A DNA stretch of 64,000 bases from Luzula sylvatica (taxonomy: Eukaryota > Streptophyta > Magnoliopsida > Poales > Juncaceae): contig OX326961.1 in the NCBI GenBank assembly GCA_946800325.1, positions 13,328,215 through 13,392,214 of the forward strand, written 5' to 3'. Made by a program: the position numbers and the translations under genes. Positions 34,346 through 45,901 of the stretch are shown here, one piece after another; positions within the stretch are counted from its first letter, which is position 1; each line of letters opens with the position of its first letter. Under the pieces are notes generated by a model. It saw only the letters and a list, made by a program, of their open reading frames with translations. It was not told the origin of the DNA and did no database searches.

Positions 34346-34943
34346 TTTAATTATCAGTAAATATTGGACTTGGCATGAATGTAATATAAAAACATTCATG
34401 AAAAATGCTACAGTGCACTATGATTTTATTTAAATGAAGTTTTTAGTAAAAAAAAATATATACACAAGACGAAAGACAAATGATCATGAAAAAATATTAC
34501 GAGAGATTGTTTTTTTATGTATAATAAACATATAAAAACATAACAAACATTTATGAAAATGCTACAGTGCACGAAACAACTCCCGAATTGTTGCCGATTT
34601 TTTTTTTTTTTTTAATTTTAGGAGAATATACAGAGCAATCTAAGAAAGATATCAAATTAGAAAATAAAATTTGTTATACGTTTCAGATATTTTGGAAAGA
34701 GTGTTTATACCTTATAAATCAGTGTAACTAGTAATCAGTATGAAACTTGGGAAAAGTATTTATGCGATGAGCAAAATAAGAAAGGAATTTAAATTATAAT
34801 ATTTTACAATCACAACAAATCAGTACTTGAATCGAAATTTCACCAATAAATGATAATAATGGGGTAGATTGAAAAACAACAAGAAGTAAATATGAAATAG
34901 TATTAAAAATCTTTTACAAATATCCAATATTGAATATAATTAT
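34346..34943. other. AT-rich intergenic DNA
   Basis: 'acattcatgaaaaatgctacagtgcac' and a close copy ('acatttatgaaaatgctacagtgcac') occur near 34395 and 34547. Otherwise I see nothing that can be supported. Confidence 0.4.
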
Positions 34944-37087
34944 AATATAGTAATTAGGTCGGACCAATTCTATTCCATGTAATTAATTTATGAATGATTA
35001 TATGATAAAACTTTCTTATAATTCTTATACAAATTAACAAGGATATTTTGCGCATTTCTCAATGTTCAAATTTAAATTATAATTAATTCAATGTTCGAAC
35101 ATGAAACTAATTTAATTGAAAACATCTAATTAATTATAAATTTTTAAAATATCCTTTTCAAAAGAGTTTATCATTGAATCACCCTTAATTTAAACCTAAA
35201 AGTGTCCATCGAAATCAAATTTGTAAATTATATTTGTGAGTGTTTCTTAAAAGATTTTTGGAGAATTTACATATTTACCCTTTTTAAACTTAAAATTACA
35301 TATTTATCCATCTTAAAATTAAAATATCACATTTACCATTTTATAAATCTAAAATATCATATTTACGAAAAATTAAAAACCATCCAATTTCTTCATTCAA
35401 ATTAACGATCAACTGTTTCCTCCTTTACATATTTACCTTCTAACAACCCAAAAGATCATATTTACCTTTCTATAAATAAAAATATCATATTTGCCAGAAG
35501 AATATAATAATGTAATCTCATATATAACAATATAAACACAAAAATACATAAATAAAATTTCAAAAGATAATCATTTAACAATCTCAAGTGACAAAAAAAT
35601 GTAAAAATTATAGCATCATTGCAAAAATATAACCATAACCAAAATATTATTAAATTGTAGAGTGTAATTTTTTCTGTCGAGTGAGTAAGGACGTATGTTA
35701 TTTTTATTATCGAGAGGGTAAATAAGATATTTTTATTTTTAAAGGGTAAGTATAATCTTTTAGATTTTTAAAAGTATGAATATGCAAAGGGTAAAATGGT
35801 AATTTTAAATGTCGACGTTTAAGTTTATCGGAAAAATTGAATGATTTTTAAATTTTGGTCAAATATGATATTTTAGATTTATGAAAGGACTGATATGATA
35901 TTTTAATTTCAAAAAAAAAAAATACATATGTTATTTTAAATTTAACAATGTAAATCTCTCAAAAAGTTTCAAGGCCAAGCATTGCGAAAACTTTTCCTAA
36001 ACTTAATATAGTAATTAGATCGGACCAGTTATATTCCATATAATTCATTTATGAATGATTATATGGTAAAACTTTTTTATAATTCTTATAAAAATTAACA
36101 AGGATATTCTGGGTACTTCTCAATTCTCTAATTTAAATTATAATTAATGCAATGCTCGAACATGAAACTAATTTAATTGAAAACATCTAATTAATTATAA
36201 ATTTCCAAAATATCATTTTCAAAAGAGTTTATTATTAAATCACCTTTAATTTATCCCTAAAAATGCCCATCGAAATTATATTTGTGAATTATATTTGTGA
36301 ATGTTCCTTAAAAAAATTTTGGGAGATTTACATATTTACCCTTTCTTAAACTTAAAATTACATATTCATCATCTTAAAATTAAAATATCATATTTATCCT
36401 TTTATAAATCTAAAATATCATATTTACCAAAAATTAAAAACCATCCAATTTCTCCATTACCTTTTATATATTTACCCTTCTAACAATTCAAAATATCATA
36501 TTTACCTTTTTTAAAATAAATTCCTTACCCACTGATCGAATGATTTCATTCTCATCATATTTACCAAAAGAATATAACAATGTATTCTCATAGATAACAA
36601 TATAGACACAAAAAATACATAAATAAAATTCCCAATGATAATCATTCTACCAATCTCAAGTGACAAAAAAATGTAAAAATTATAGTATCATTGCAAAAAT
36701 ATAACCATAAGTAAAATATTATTAAATTGTAGGATGTAATTTTTTCTTGTCGAGTGAGTAAGGACGTATGTTATTTTTATTATTGAGAGGGTAAATGAGA
36801 TATTTTTATTTTTAAAGGGGTACATACAATCTTTTAGATTTTTAAAAGTATGAATATGCAATGGGTAAAATGGTAATTTTAAATATCGACGTTTAAGTTT
36901 ATCGGAGAAATTGGATGATTTTTAAATTTTGGGAAAATATGATATTTTAGATTTATGAAAGGACTGATATGATATTTTAATTTTTAAAAAAAATACATAT
37001 GTTATTTTAAATTTAACAAAGGATAAATATATAAATCTCTCAAAATATTTCAAGGCCAAGCATTGCGAAAACTTTCCCTAAACTTAA
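34944..37087. repeat. 1.06-kb tandem duplication, each unit carrying a foldback MULE-like element
   Basis: Unit 1 (34944-36004) and unit 2 (36005 to about 37087) are head-to-tail copies with a period of 1061 bp and many point differences. Each contains a foldback element (35260-35960 and 36321-37041) with terminal inverted repeats of more than 100 bp: left GGGAGATTTACATATTTACC; right, reverse-complemented, GAGAGATTTATATATTTATC. Flanking 9-mers AAAAATTTT and AAAATATTT (unit 2) suggest a decayed 9-bp duplication as in Mutator-like elements. The terminal words are the same family as the RTF1 intron repeats. Confidence 0.72.
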
Positions 37088-37319
37088 TGTTCTTCTTTTT
37101 TCATTTATACTTAGTTTCACAGAGTAATATAAACGACCCACTAACAAGAAAAGAATTCTTAGATCCATCACTAATCCAGAATTGTAACCCTTCGAGAAAT
37201 CCAGGAAAGCAAATCTTAAATATGAAATTAAAAGAGAAATCCTGGATATGTAAACCCTAGGCTGAAACGTTCCCTCTTCTTACTTCTTAGTTACCAAAAA
37301 CATTTGAACACTTCCATTT

Positions 37320-37530
37320 CTCACGCCTTGCATCCATCGTCTTCCTTCGTCGTCCCTCTCGTCCTTCGTCGTCGTCCTTCGTCGCGCCTCTCGTCCTTCG
37401 TCGTCGTGCTTCGTCGCGCCTCTCGTCCTTCGTCGTCGTGCTTCGTCGCGCCTCTCGTGCTTCGTCGCGCCTCTCGTGCTTCGTCGCGCTTCTCGTCCTT
37501 CGTCGTCGTCCCTTGTCGCGCCTCTCGTGT
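37320..37530. repeat. GC-rich minisatellite (cttcgtcgcgcctctcgt)n
   Basis: Units of CTTCGTCGCGCCTCTCGT and CCTTCGTCGTCGT alternate for about 200 bp, far more GC-rich than the surroundings. Both strands are open (Arg/Ser-rich on plus, Arg/Asp/Glu-rich on minus), which explains the overlapping ORFs at 37280-37657. They are not believed to be genes. Confidence 0.75.
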
Positions 37531-37539
37531 TCACGTAAA

Positions 37540-37706
37540 GGTATATCTTTTACCGAAATTAGGGTTTAGGTTTTCAAAGTATGGTTTAGATTTCAGAATT
37601 CGTGTTTTCAAAAAAGCTTTGTGCTGTTTATTTTACGATTTCTACCAACCCTTTTAGGGATTTAGCATTAATTTATGTTTTTCTTTGTTATTGAACACTG
37701 GTGGGG
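37540..37706 (+). repeat. Copy of the F-box pseudogene leader
   Basis: About 165 bp resembles 7031-7210 just upstream of the KIB1-like F-box pseudogene. Shared pieces include 'ttttaccgaaattagg', 'tagatttcag', 'tagcattaattt' and 'ttgaa.a.tggtgggg'. It suggests that fragments of one F-box gene family were dispersed here; the C-terminal end is found 3.6 kb away at 41352. Confidence 0.55.
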
Positions 37707-37707
37707 A

Positions 37708-38187
37708 TTATTGTGTGGTAGTCTTCCCATCGGTACCGTTATTCGGTACCAAATCCTCAGACAAATTTAGCTCAGGCTGGGTAGTCTCCCCATCGGTACC
37801 GTTATTCGGTACCAAATCCTCACGCGAATTTACGGTAGTCTCCCCATTGGTACCGTTAGCGATCGTCCTTTTCATTTCGTCGAAATGTCGATAGAGCTCA
37901 ATATGGACTTCATTGATGCGCTTTCGGGTTAAGATGTTGTCGGCGAGGATCTGTTCCCGGTAACGATTGGAGCGGGCAATCATCTCATCGCCAAATCGAT
38001 TGGTGCGGTCGTACATTTCGTTGCGAATTTGCTCGAAAGTTTGAGTCCATGATACTTCCAATGGCTTGAGGAATCCACGGACGTCCTCGATTCCAAAGGC
38101 GGGTTGAGATGAGCTTGAACTCGCATTCGCATACCGGAGTCGACGTTTAAGAGATCGACGAGGGGTCTTGGTAGGTTCAGCATTCAT
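37708..38187 (-). CDS. Hypothetical 159-aa protein with C-terminal repeats
   Basis: A single open frame from ATG at 38187 to a stop at 37708-37710. The N-terminus is basic (RRSLKRRLRYANASSSSS), the middle is charged and predicted mainly helical (EQIRNEMYDRTNRFGDEMIA then RSNRYREQILADN), and the C-terminus has two to three copies of SEDLVPNNGTDGETTQ. In DNA these are 60-bp direct repeats containing GGTACCGTTATTCGGTACC. The upstream 38190-38600 is a GA-rich leader-like region with a 33-bp tandem duplication ('gtgggctgttttcctggcga') and a (GA)n run. No family recognised; it could be a young or lineage-specific gene, or a captured fragment. Confidence 0.4.
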   Translation of the reverse strand: MNAEPTKTPRRSLKRRLRYANASSSSSQPAFGIEDVRGFLKPLEVSWTQTFEQIRNEMYDRTNRFGDEMIARSNRYREQILADNILTRKRINEVHIELYRHFDEMKRTIANGTNGETTVNSREDLVPNNGTDGETTQPELNLSEDLVPNNGTDGKTTTQ

Positions 38188-38523
38188 GATACTGTTTTTA
38201 GTGAGAAGAGGTGGAGAGGAGGAAGGTTTTTGGTGAGAGAAATGAGAGGGAGACTTAGGTTTTGGCGTTAGAGTTAGGGTTTTTAGGTAACCTGACTGAA
38301 ATTAAGATTAATTTTGACAAAACCCCCAAATGTAAGAGAGAGAGGGAGAGCGATCGCTTACAGATGAAGAGAGAGAGACCGACAGAGATTGCAGTCAAAT
38401 TAGGGTTCTTTTTTAATACGGGCGACGGCCGAGGGTAGTGGGCTGTTTTCCTGGCGAAGGGAGAGAAGTGGGCTGTTTTCCTGGCGAGGGAGCGACGGGA
38501 GAGAAGAGGAGATCGCTCGCGAC

Positions 38524-38524
<1 letters not shown>

Positions 38525-38554
<30 letters not shown>
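38525..38554. repeat. (GA)n microsatellite
   Basis: Nearly pure GA dinucleotide run upstream of the hypothetical gene at 37708-38187. Confidence 0.7.
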
Positions 38555-38557
<3 letters not shown>

Positions 38558-38809
38558 TAGATGGGTTCGGGTGGGTTTGAACTTTGAACTTTGAGAGAGA
38601 AGAGAAGAGAGATCGGGTTGTGTTAGGAACTAACAGGTCGGGTCGGATTAGGATTAAATTGTCATGTCATAATAACCCTCATAATTACCTGAATACCAAA
38701 AAATTAGCATGGCAAAACATTATTATTTATGAATTACATCGAAAAGAAATTACATAAAAAACTGAAAAATAAGAAATTGGCCTAAATAATATAATATTTT
38801 TTTTTTACC

Positions 38810-39675
38810 TCAAATACCAGAAAAACCCCTGGACATGACGAAAAAAATCACATGCAGAAAAAAAAGCATAGCACGGGCAGCGAATCTTCCAACCGCAGAT
38901 ACCACCACTTTCCTCCACCCAGTAATTTGTAGCAAATCCTCCGCCTCGGTCCAATCCTCGCAGCTAGAATCATCGTCCTCTCGATTCCATAATCTTACGA
39001 TTTGGCGATGCGGCAACTGCTTCAACTCACTTGTCGGTATCTTAATCAACTTTGGTCCAGCTGCAATTTGAAAAAGAGTTATTTATGAGACCAAATTCAG
39101 AAAGTGAAATAATAACCAAAATTCTGTCCAGTAAATACAATTCTGTCCAGTGAATAATAACCAAAATTCAAACGCATGACAAACAACAATGCCGTCACCC
39201 ACACACTCAATCTGACCTCCTTTCAGACCAAAAGCCAAAATTAGTATGAAAAATCAAAATTTCAGTTCGAAACCCTAAATGAAACCTAACATGTAGATGT
39301 TATCAATTACCTCGCAATACTAAAAAATTGAGAAAAACGAAACCCTAAATGAGAACTCAGCGACAAAAAACACCAAAAAAAAACGAAATGTTGAATACAA
39401 CTGAGAAGAAATCAGAGGGAAAATCGAAAAATTTGATAAAAAATCATCGTACCTGTCGCAGCTTCGAGGTTTGAAATGAGAGAGAAGTAGCCGTCTAGGA
39501 TTTTGAGGTTTGAAATCAGAAGAGAAGTGGCTGGGAGCTGCCTTGTGTGAATTCTCGCGAGAGAAATGAAGCCGTCTAGGGTTTGAGGTTTGAAATGAGA
39601 GAGAGAGAAGTGGCCTACCGACGGGCCTTGGGTGAGCTTTCTGCGACCCTTATATTTGCGACGGGCCGTGGTAAC
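38810..39675 (-). pseudogene. Possible two-exon gene remnant without a start codon
   Basis: On the minus strand an open frame runs from about 39675 to a good donor (ACAG|GTACG, exon end 39453). After an acceptor (TTGCAG, exon start 39060) it continues in frame (AGPKLIKIPTSELKQLPHRQ...) to a stop at 38810-38812. The exon 2 part has a non-random look (QIVRLWNREDDDSSCEDWTE), ending in a hydrophobic stretch. No in-frame ATG exists upstream, and exon 1 is two tandem copies of a CTCATTTCAAACCTC-containing unit. I do not recognise the family; it may be a captured fragment. Confidence 0.25.
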
Positions 39676-39679
39676 ATAG

Positions 39680-40009
39680 TATTACCCCTAAAAGCAAATT
39701 TTTCTTTCAAAAAACCCCCTTGAGGTGTTAATATTTTTTTTGAGACCAAAATACCCCTCTAGTTTTATAAAATACATTTTTGCTAATAATCTTTAGTATT
39801 TTTTTAATTTAAAAATTCATAAAAATTTCATAATTAATTAATTATATATTAAGTCCTATAATTATATATCAGTTTATATATTTGCAAAATCATACATCGT
39901 TTGACCTATAATTTATTTAACGACTAACAAATAATAAAAATATAAATAATAACAAATGAATTTATTTTTATATGAATGATACATAAGATCATCTATTTAG
40001 AATCAGATT
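39680..40009. other. AT-rich intergenic DNA
   Basis: Contains 'ccttgaggtgttaata' and 'accaaaatacccctctag', words like those in plant transposon ends, but no defined element or gene. Confidence 0.35.
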
Positions 40010-40260
40010 TTTTCCACACGGGATTTGTTCCCCCCGGTAGAAATCAGGTGGAGAAGTCTTTTTCTGAAAAAGCAATGCATAAATCATAAATATTCAAATT
40101 CAAATGAAATTCAATAAGAAACAAACAAATTGAGAAACAATGACATTATGATCTTTTTTGTTTTTTTTCCCATCGTTAAGATGTATAATTCATGTATTTG
40201 GATTAGAGTGGAGTCGAAAGTCCTCACTAGAGAGTGATGGGGACAAGTTTTTTTGATTCG
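40010..40260 (-). pseudogene. Fragment of the C2H2 zinc-finger gene
   Basis: Matches 26930-27083 and upstream: start codon region (cat at 40171-40173, MGKKNKKD), intron 1, and the first part of exon 2 (EKDFSTxFYxGEQIPC in the minus sense). The intron 1 donor has been lost (GATAAGGT became GATCATAATG), and everything after the first 20 or so codons of exon 2, including the zinc finger, is missing. Flanking 'gagtggagtcgaaagtcctc' matches the parent's upstream sequence, so it is a DNA duplicate. Confidence 0.7.
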
Positions 40261-40954
40261 GAACCACACTAAATACTTAAGCTCTAACCGGTCTCCACCG
40301 AAACTCTCTGGACTCCAACAGCAGTCTTGTCATAGCAAATTTTATTATGGCTCTTCCATCTTTTTGTCAATTAAAAATAATATCGTAACAATCTTTTTCA
40401 CCTGATTTTTAGGGCTTGAAATTCACCGTTCTAGCTAACAATTAGCGAAAGAGTTTCACGTACGGAAGTTCGATCATTGTTATCAACATCGATTTTTTTC
40501 CGAATAAAATCATTTCAATTTTATTCAGTTCCATCCAACATCCCAATATTTATTGCTTTTTTCATTTTATTGAAAATAATCCAGTGAAAATGTTTTTACC
40601 ACTTAACAACTCAAAACTCTTTTTAAATACAAGTTTGGCTATTAACATACAAATGACATGATTAAGTTATTAATTGAATGGTTACTTCATGAGAAAGTTA
40701 TTTTTGAGCATGAATATTTGCTATTCGTTTAGTATCACTTCCCAACTTTCTTTATTAGTCGAGGCCCGAGGGCTATAATTTTAGATAACAAGAATTTTGG
40801 GCCGATTTATTACTTGTAAATTAGGAGTTTTTCTTTTTCTCTCCAAGAGTACTTTGTGTTGACTTGTGTCCCGTACTCTGGGGACATTTAAGTAAAACGC
40901 AACGAAATTGTTATTGTGTAAAAAAAAAAAAAATTTACAACATAGATTTAAGTA

Positions 40955-41060
40955 CAATTTTTTTTTTTTTTATGTCAATGAGGATTGAATCCACAACCTC
41001 TCACAACATATGATTTTTTTTTTAAGGATTGGCGAGTGCGATCGAGTGGTTTTTTTTACG
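40955..41060 (-). mobile_element. Possible SINE-like fragment
   Basis: On the minus strand GTGGATTCAATCCTC resembles a B box and is followed within 15 bp by an A-rich tail. An A-box-like AACCACTCGATCGCACTCG is upstream but separated by an A run. No target duplication was found. Weak call. Confidence 0.3.
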
Positions 41061-41094
41061 AAAGTTAAAAGAAAGTTTTGTACACCAATTACAT

Positions 41095-41349
41095 TCAAGA
41101 CCAGGCGTGTAAGTTAATAGTGCCTGTACTAGTAATGCATCTATAAGTTAATAGTAAGGAAAATATGTATGTGCCATCACTGGACTTTGGTACTAACTAG
41201 CAGTAGGAACTCCACTGGAGGCTCAAGTCTTGTATGATTGCAATAAGGAGACCGCATCAGCGCTTTTCTTCGAAAATTCGTTGGTTCCGTTCGTGCCACA
41301 CCGTCCAACAATCAAATTGTTGCGAGCCAGAGATTATCCCATTTAGAAG
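41095..41349 (-). pseudogene. Second LINE 3' fragment and flanking shared repeat
   Basis: 41206-41349 is a copy of 33028-33173 with a few indels and encodes the minus-strand WxERNQRIFEEK end of a LINE ORF2. The preceding 41095-41205 shares 'gtgcctgtactagtaatgca' and 'atgtgccatcactggacttt' with 32977-33030. The fragment is fused directly to F-box sequence at 41350. Confidence 0.65.
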
Positions 41350-41351
41350 CT

Positions 41352-41492
41352 AAATATGGACACGATTATGGAGTGTATGACATGGTTACTAAGACCACTG
41401 ATAAGACTATGGGATGATGTTTACCCGATGATGAAGATGGCGTCCTTCATCCTCCTGATGCACCAATTATCTGGTTCATCCCCAACCCTTAA
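41352..41492 (+). pseudogene. KIB1/DUF295 F-box C-terminal fragment
   Basis: Frame reads KYGHDYGVYDMVTKTTDK, a TGA, then CLPDDEDGVLHPPDAPIIWF followed by IPNP and a stop at 41490-41492. This parallels the end of the pseudogene at 7281-8399 (DGGHDFGAYDMVNETIDL ... PPEAALIWLTPSP) and the family's PxPIWxTP ending. Only the last 47 codons are present and one is a stop; not functional. Confidence 0.7.
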
Positions 41493-42313
41493 TGACTTTA
41501 ATTTGTCTCCTAATAAGTTATTAGTGACCAGTGTGTTGTAAGCTATGTGTATTATTGGTTGTAAGTTATTTGTGGGTCAAGTAGCTATTTGATGTACTAG
41601 ATCTACTAGTAATATTAAAACAATATAATATTATATAATAAAAATTAAATATTAAATATTGAAATTATGAATTTTGCACCAAATAATTAAACAAAATTTT
41701 TATATAAATGTATTTCACATGATATATCAAAATTCCGCAAATCTACACATGCCCATCATATATGCAACAACAAAAAATTACAAATTTAGTTAATTGGTCT
41801 AAGAAGTAATTTAGTTAAAGGAGAATTACTACAAATAATAATTAGTAAAACTTGTTATAAATGTTCAAAGTAAAATTAGGATGTGACATGAATAATAAAC
41901 TAGAAGTTATTTAACTATATGGCATTGGTACAGAGTATTGTATTATCAATCTGATTTGATTATGATGTCTACAATGTGAATATGCCGTAATATGATATGA
42001 TGGTATCTATGGGACTATAATATGACATTATTTGATCTTATGATAAAATAGTATCATATTGTTTATTCTACTTAATTAAACAAAACAAGTATAATTTTCA
42101 TTAATTTTAACGTGAACAAATAAATTTTGAAAACTTTTTCTTTAAATGGGCTAATGTGTTCATTAGGTATCTCCTCACGTAACACGAGATATTGGCATAT
42201 AAATATTGCAGGACCGCAAACAACACAAATAAAATGATTAGTGTAGCAAATAAAATTTGTATAATTCATAATGATTAATAATTAACTAAAACTAGTAAAC
42301 AGATAGGAAACAC
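41493..42313. repeat. Intergenic DNA sharing a dispersed repeat with 62.2-63.0 kb
   Basis: 41766-42170 has patches matching 62183-62333, 62807-62870 and 62893-62980 ('acaaatttagttaattggtc', 'aagaagtaatttagttaaa', 'gggctaatgtgttcattagg'), in the same order. No coding potential. Confidence 0.5.
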
Positions 42314-43052
42314 AAATTGATAATTAAATCTTTTAACTAACACACATTTAAATAATTAAATATATAACTTATGTTTTATTTTATTCTGTAATCTATATCC
42401 GAATTTGGAAGTAACGCTTTAGATTATTATAACAAATTATAATAAAACGGTATATTCGGATACTGGTAAAGAATAAAATATGTTATATTATAATATTTAA
42501 AATACAATACATACAAAGTTAACATGTAATACAATATAACAATAAAATTGAAATCGATTATCCGGATCGTGTAAATACTGTCCTAAAGTTTATTCCGTCC
42601 AATCGTACAGACATCGGGGAAACGTTTCAAAATAATCTGAAGATGTCGTTCTTTAGGGTACACGTCCATGAGACCGAATGATGATAGTATTCTTCAACAC
42701 CCAACTCCAAATAGTATATTGTATATATAAAATAATATATAGATAGTATATGAGCGATTATTAAAGAACATGTAACTTGTAAGTAATTAGGGTATTGAAA
42801 ATTATATGTGTGTTTTTCTCGTTCTATATCTACCTGTGCGTATCTGGTGGTCTCTATATATATGCATGATACTGACATATGAAAAGTTAAGAAAATTGGT
42901 ACGTTGCGCTATTACATTTATTAATTAGATGATGTTATCAATCAATTAAATGTATATACTCATAATGAGCGAACTCACACGAGAAAATGTTAACATTGTC
43001 TGAAAAAGTAAAATTACAAGGTCTTCTATCGTGTCTCCTCTTTTGAAAACAA
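42314..43052. repeat. 739-bp direct repeat, left copy
   Basis: Nearly identical to 45902-46619, sharing for example 'atcgattatccggatcgtgt' and 'cacgtccatgagaccga'. It ends exactly where the CTAG end of Helitron B begins. The ORF on the minus strand (42627-42878) is not supported. Confidence 0.85.
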
Positions 43053-45334
43053 CTAGCGTTGGGCCCGCGCATTTGCGCGGACTTGTTTTTTGAGATTCAG
43101 TTTTTCGTTATATATGATTTTGATTTTGCGAGTTATTGTGAGTTTATAAATGTGTTTTGCGACTTATTGTTTGTTTTTTTGAGATTCAGTATTTCGTTAA
43201 TGGGTATTTTTTCCTTTCATTGAGTATATTTCAATTCTTTTTAGAGTAATAAGCAAGTAACTTTCCGAGTAAATAATAAGAAAGGAATAAAACGTTAAAA
43301 TTGAGACTCGATCCCTTCGACCCCTTTTATCTGAATAGAAGAAAGGGCATTTTCGTAATTTTTCCGAAACCAAACAAATATATACAAACAAAATTATGAA
43401 AAAATTGAGAATTTTTTCATCTCGTTGAATCTGCCATAAAGAAGGTCAAGTACTTTCTTGATTAAATAATTTCCGCTCTTATTCAACATGTTGGTCACAA
43501 AATCATGGCTATTCATTGCATGATCCTGATCGTACCAGATTTTCCAGTCGCAGAGACAATTCATCGACTTGCTCTCGGTCTTCATCACGCCCTCCTCCTC
43601 CTTCATTGCACTCTCCTTCCATGTGCAGAGGCGATTCAAAGACCTAATCCCTTCGACCCTTTTTATCTGAAAAAAACAAAGGGCATTTTCGTAATTTTTC
43701 CGAAACAAAACCAAAATATACAAACAAAATTATGAAAAAATTGAGACTTTCCGACTCGCCAAAGACTCACTTCCGACCCGTCCCAGGCCCGCTCCAGACC
43801 CATCGCAGGCCCGTTTCCGACCCGTCCCGAGCCCGTACCAGCATAATATGCCTCGTCATTGCATGATCCTGATCGTACCAGATTTTCCAGTCGTAGAGAT
43901 AATTCATCGACTTGCTCTCGGTCTTCATCACGCCCTCCTCCTCCTTCATTGCACTCTCCTTCCATTTGCAGAGGTGATTCAAAGACCTGATCCCTTCGAC
44001 CCTTTTTATCTGAAAAAAACAAAGGGCATTTTCGTAATTTTTCCGAGTTCGATGGAGAAATTGAAATTCATACCAGTAGCGATAACACCACCAAATTGAG
44101 CTGGGATCTTTAAGAGAGAAGGCGACAAAATGAACATTGCTCGATTTCTCATTAACCCCTGACACGTCACTGCACTCGCAAGTACCAACAGAGGCATCCA
44201 ATAATGCATAGAAAATAAAAAAATTTATAATTAGAAAAATTAATTAGCACAAACAATTTTGATGAAACAACATAATTAGCACAAATTAATTGCAGAAAAT
44301 AATATTGAAAGGGAAAAAAGAGTCGTACCTTTGTGGGTCTTGAACAGAGAAGGCGACGCAATGAGTATTGCTCGATTTATCATCGAACTCTGACACATGA
44401 CTGCACTCGCAAGTATCGACCAGAAAACTTGATAACGGCCCTCTTGACACCATTTTCGACCCACCTATACACGCAAATAGTTATGAAATCCATAAATAAT
44501 CCAGTCGTCATTCGTCATTTTTATAACAATCAACAATAATCTTCTTTCTTCAGGTCCTGAAATCCATAAATAAATTTGAAATTATGATTGTACATCAATT
44601 CTCTTTCTTCAGGTCCGATAAGCTTCTTTCGAACAACATATTAAATTCGATTCATCTAAATTATATTATAATAAATAAATATATGATTAAAAGTGAATCG
44701 AAATAAAAAATTCAGAAAAATAAACGTACCTACATTTTGTAAAAAAATTATTGATCGTAAACGGACAGAATTGAAAAGAGAGAATCCAAACCTACATATC
44801 GCAAACTAACCAGCGATTTCGCAAACAAACGACCCTTCAAAACCTGAAGAATTTACCAAAACAGCCCCTTTGTTATTTATTCAAGTAAATAAATGAATCG
44901 AATTTTTTTTTTTTTCAAAAATGGAAAAGAACCTGCATTTTGTAAAAAGAATTTATTGATCGCATGACCAGTCACTAATCTGTACGTGCAGCATAACGTC
45001 TCGAGTCCGTTGAATTCAATCGATCGACGCTCAGATGAACCATGCTGTAATAAAAAAAATTGTAACAATTTGTAGGGGTATAAAAGATTGAGAGAAGTAC
45101 AAAATGGAATCGCATGAATTAACCCTAATTCAAGACCAAAGACTCTTAACTGAACCTAATTTTACCCGATTCATCTGTAAATAAGTCTTAGTCCCGCACT
45201 TAATTTCTCGTTCTCGATTGGGGTAGACCGCGCTTGTCCCTCTTATTATGCGGTCGAGCGAGGAGGAGAAGGAAAGAGCACGACGTGGAAGCGGGAGCAT
45301 TCGGCCCAATCAACTCGATTAGGACTATTATAGA
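43053..45334 (-). mobile_element. Helitron B (non-autonomous), same family as Helitron A
   Basis: The minus strand ends with hairpin CCGCGCA-AA-TGCGCGG (43065-43080), an 8-base spacer and CTAG (43053-43056) followed by T. The 5' start is tentatively at 45334 (TC after A). The interior matches Helitron A at 28035-28620 and holds its own internal duplication: 43508-43700 and 43851-44047 are near copies 343 bp apart. A pair of homologous minus-strand segments (about 44109-44200 and 44300-44430) reads VGTCECSDVSGVNEKSSNVH and VDTCECSHVSEFDDKSSNTH, ending SLKDPS/SVQDPQ before a GT. It looks like a duplicated captured exon of unknown origin. No Rep/Hel. Confidence 0.62.
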
Positions 45335-45901
45335 TAAGTTGAATATTTGAATTGGTACTGTTATCAATTAACAGTAATTTTTCGAATTTTGGTAGTGAAG
45401 ACCAAACGATCAATTAACAGTGCAGTTTTAAAATTTTGAAAAATTGAATCTATAACAGTGAAGATTAACCATGAATATAAACTAGAGCTAGCAAAGTTGA
45501 CCCGAACCCGAAAAACCGACCCGAGTAACCTGAAGCCCGACCCGACCTGACTAGACATAATTTACGAAAATCAAACAACCCGACTCGGACCGATCCGGGA
45601 CCATATAACCCGAATCCGAAAGTAGATGTTTTATATGGTACCCGAACTTGACCCGATCCGAAACCGAGTGATCCGAGACCCGAATATAACCCGAATTTAC
45701 TGGTTGATTCAAATCTTATAGTTTGGAATTTTAGTTATTATTTTTGTTCAAAACTAAATCAATTCAAAACTGACATAACCCGAACCCGAAGAATCTGACC
45801 CGAACACATAATTTAACCCAAAAAAAATCTGACCAAAATAAAACCCGAACACAACCCGACCCGATCCGAGTTAACTTCACCCGAAAATAACCCAGACATA
45901 A
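45335..45901. repeat. CCCGAA-rich dispersed repeat
   Basis: 45485-45895 is dense in ACCCGAACCCGACCCGATCCGA motifs around an AT-rich centre, similar in style to the CGGTTCGG-rich MITEs at 14.8 and 20.0 kb. I could not define its ends. 45335-45480 is unremarkable. Confidence 0.4.

Noticed and set aside
37280..37657. ORFs on both strands over the minisatellite
   Set aside because: GC-rich array lacks stop codons by composition; no domain.
45485..45895. Complete hAT MITE like those at 14.8 and 20.0 kb
   Set aside because: Composition is similar but I could not find matching ends or an 8-bp duplication, so it is listed only as a dispersed repeat.
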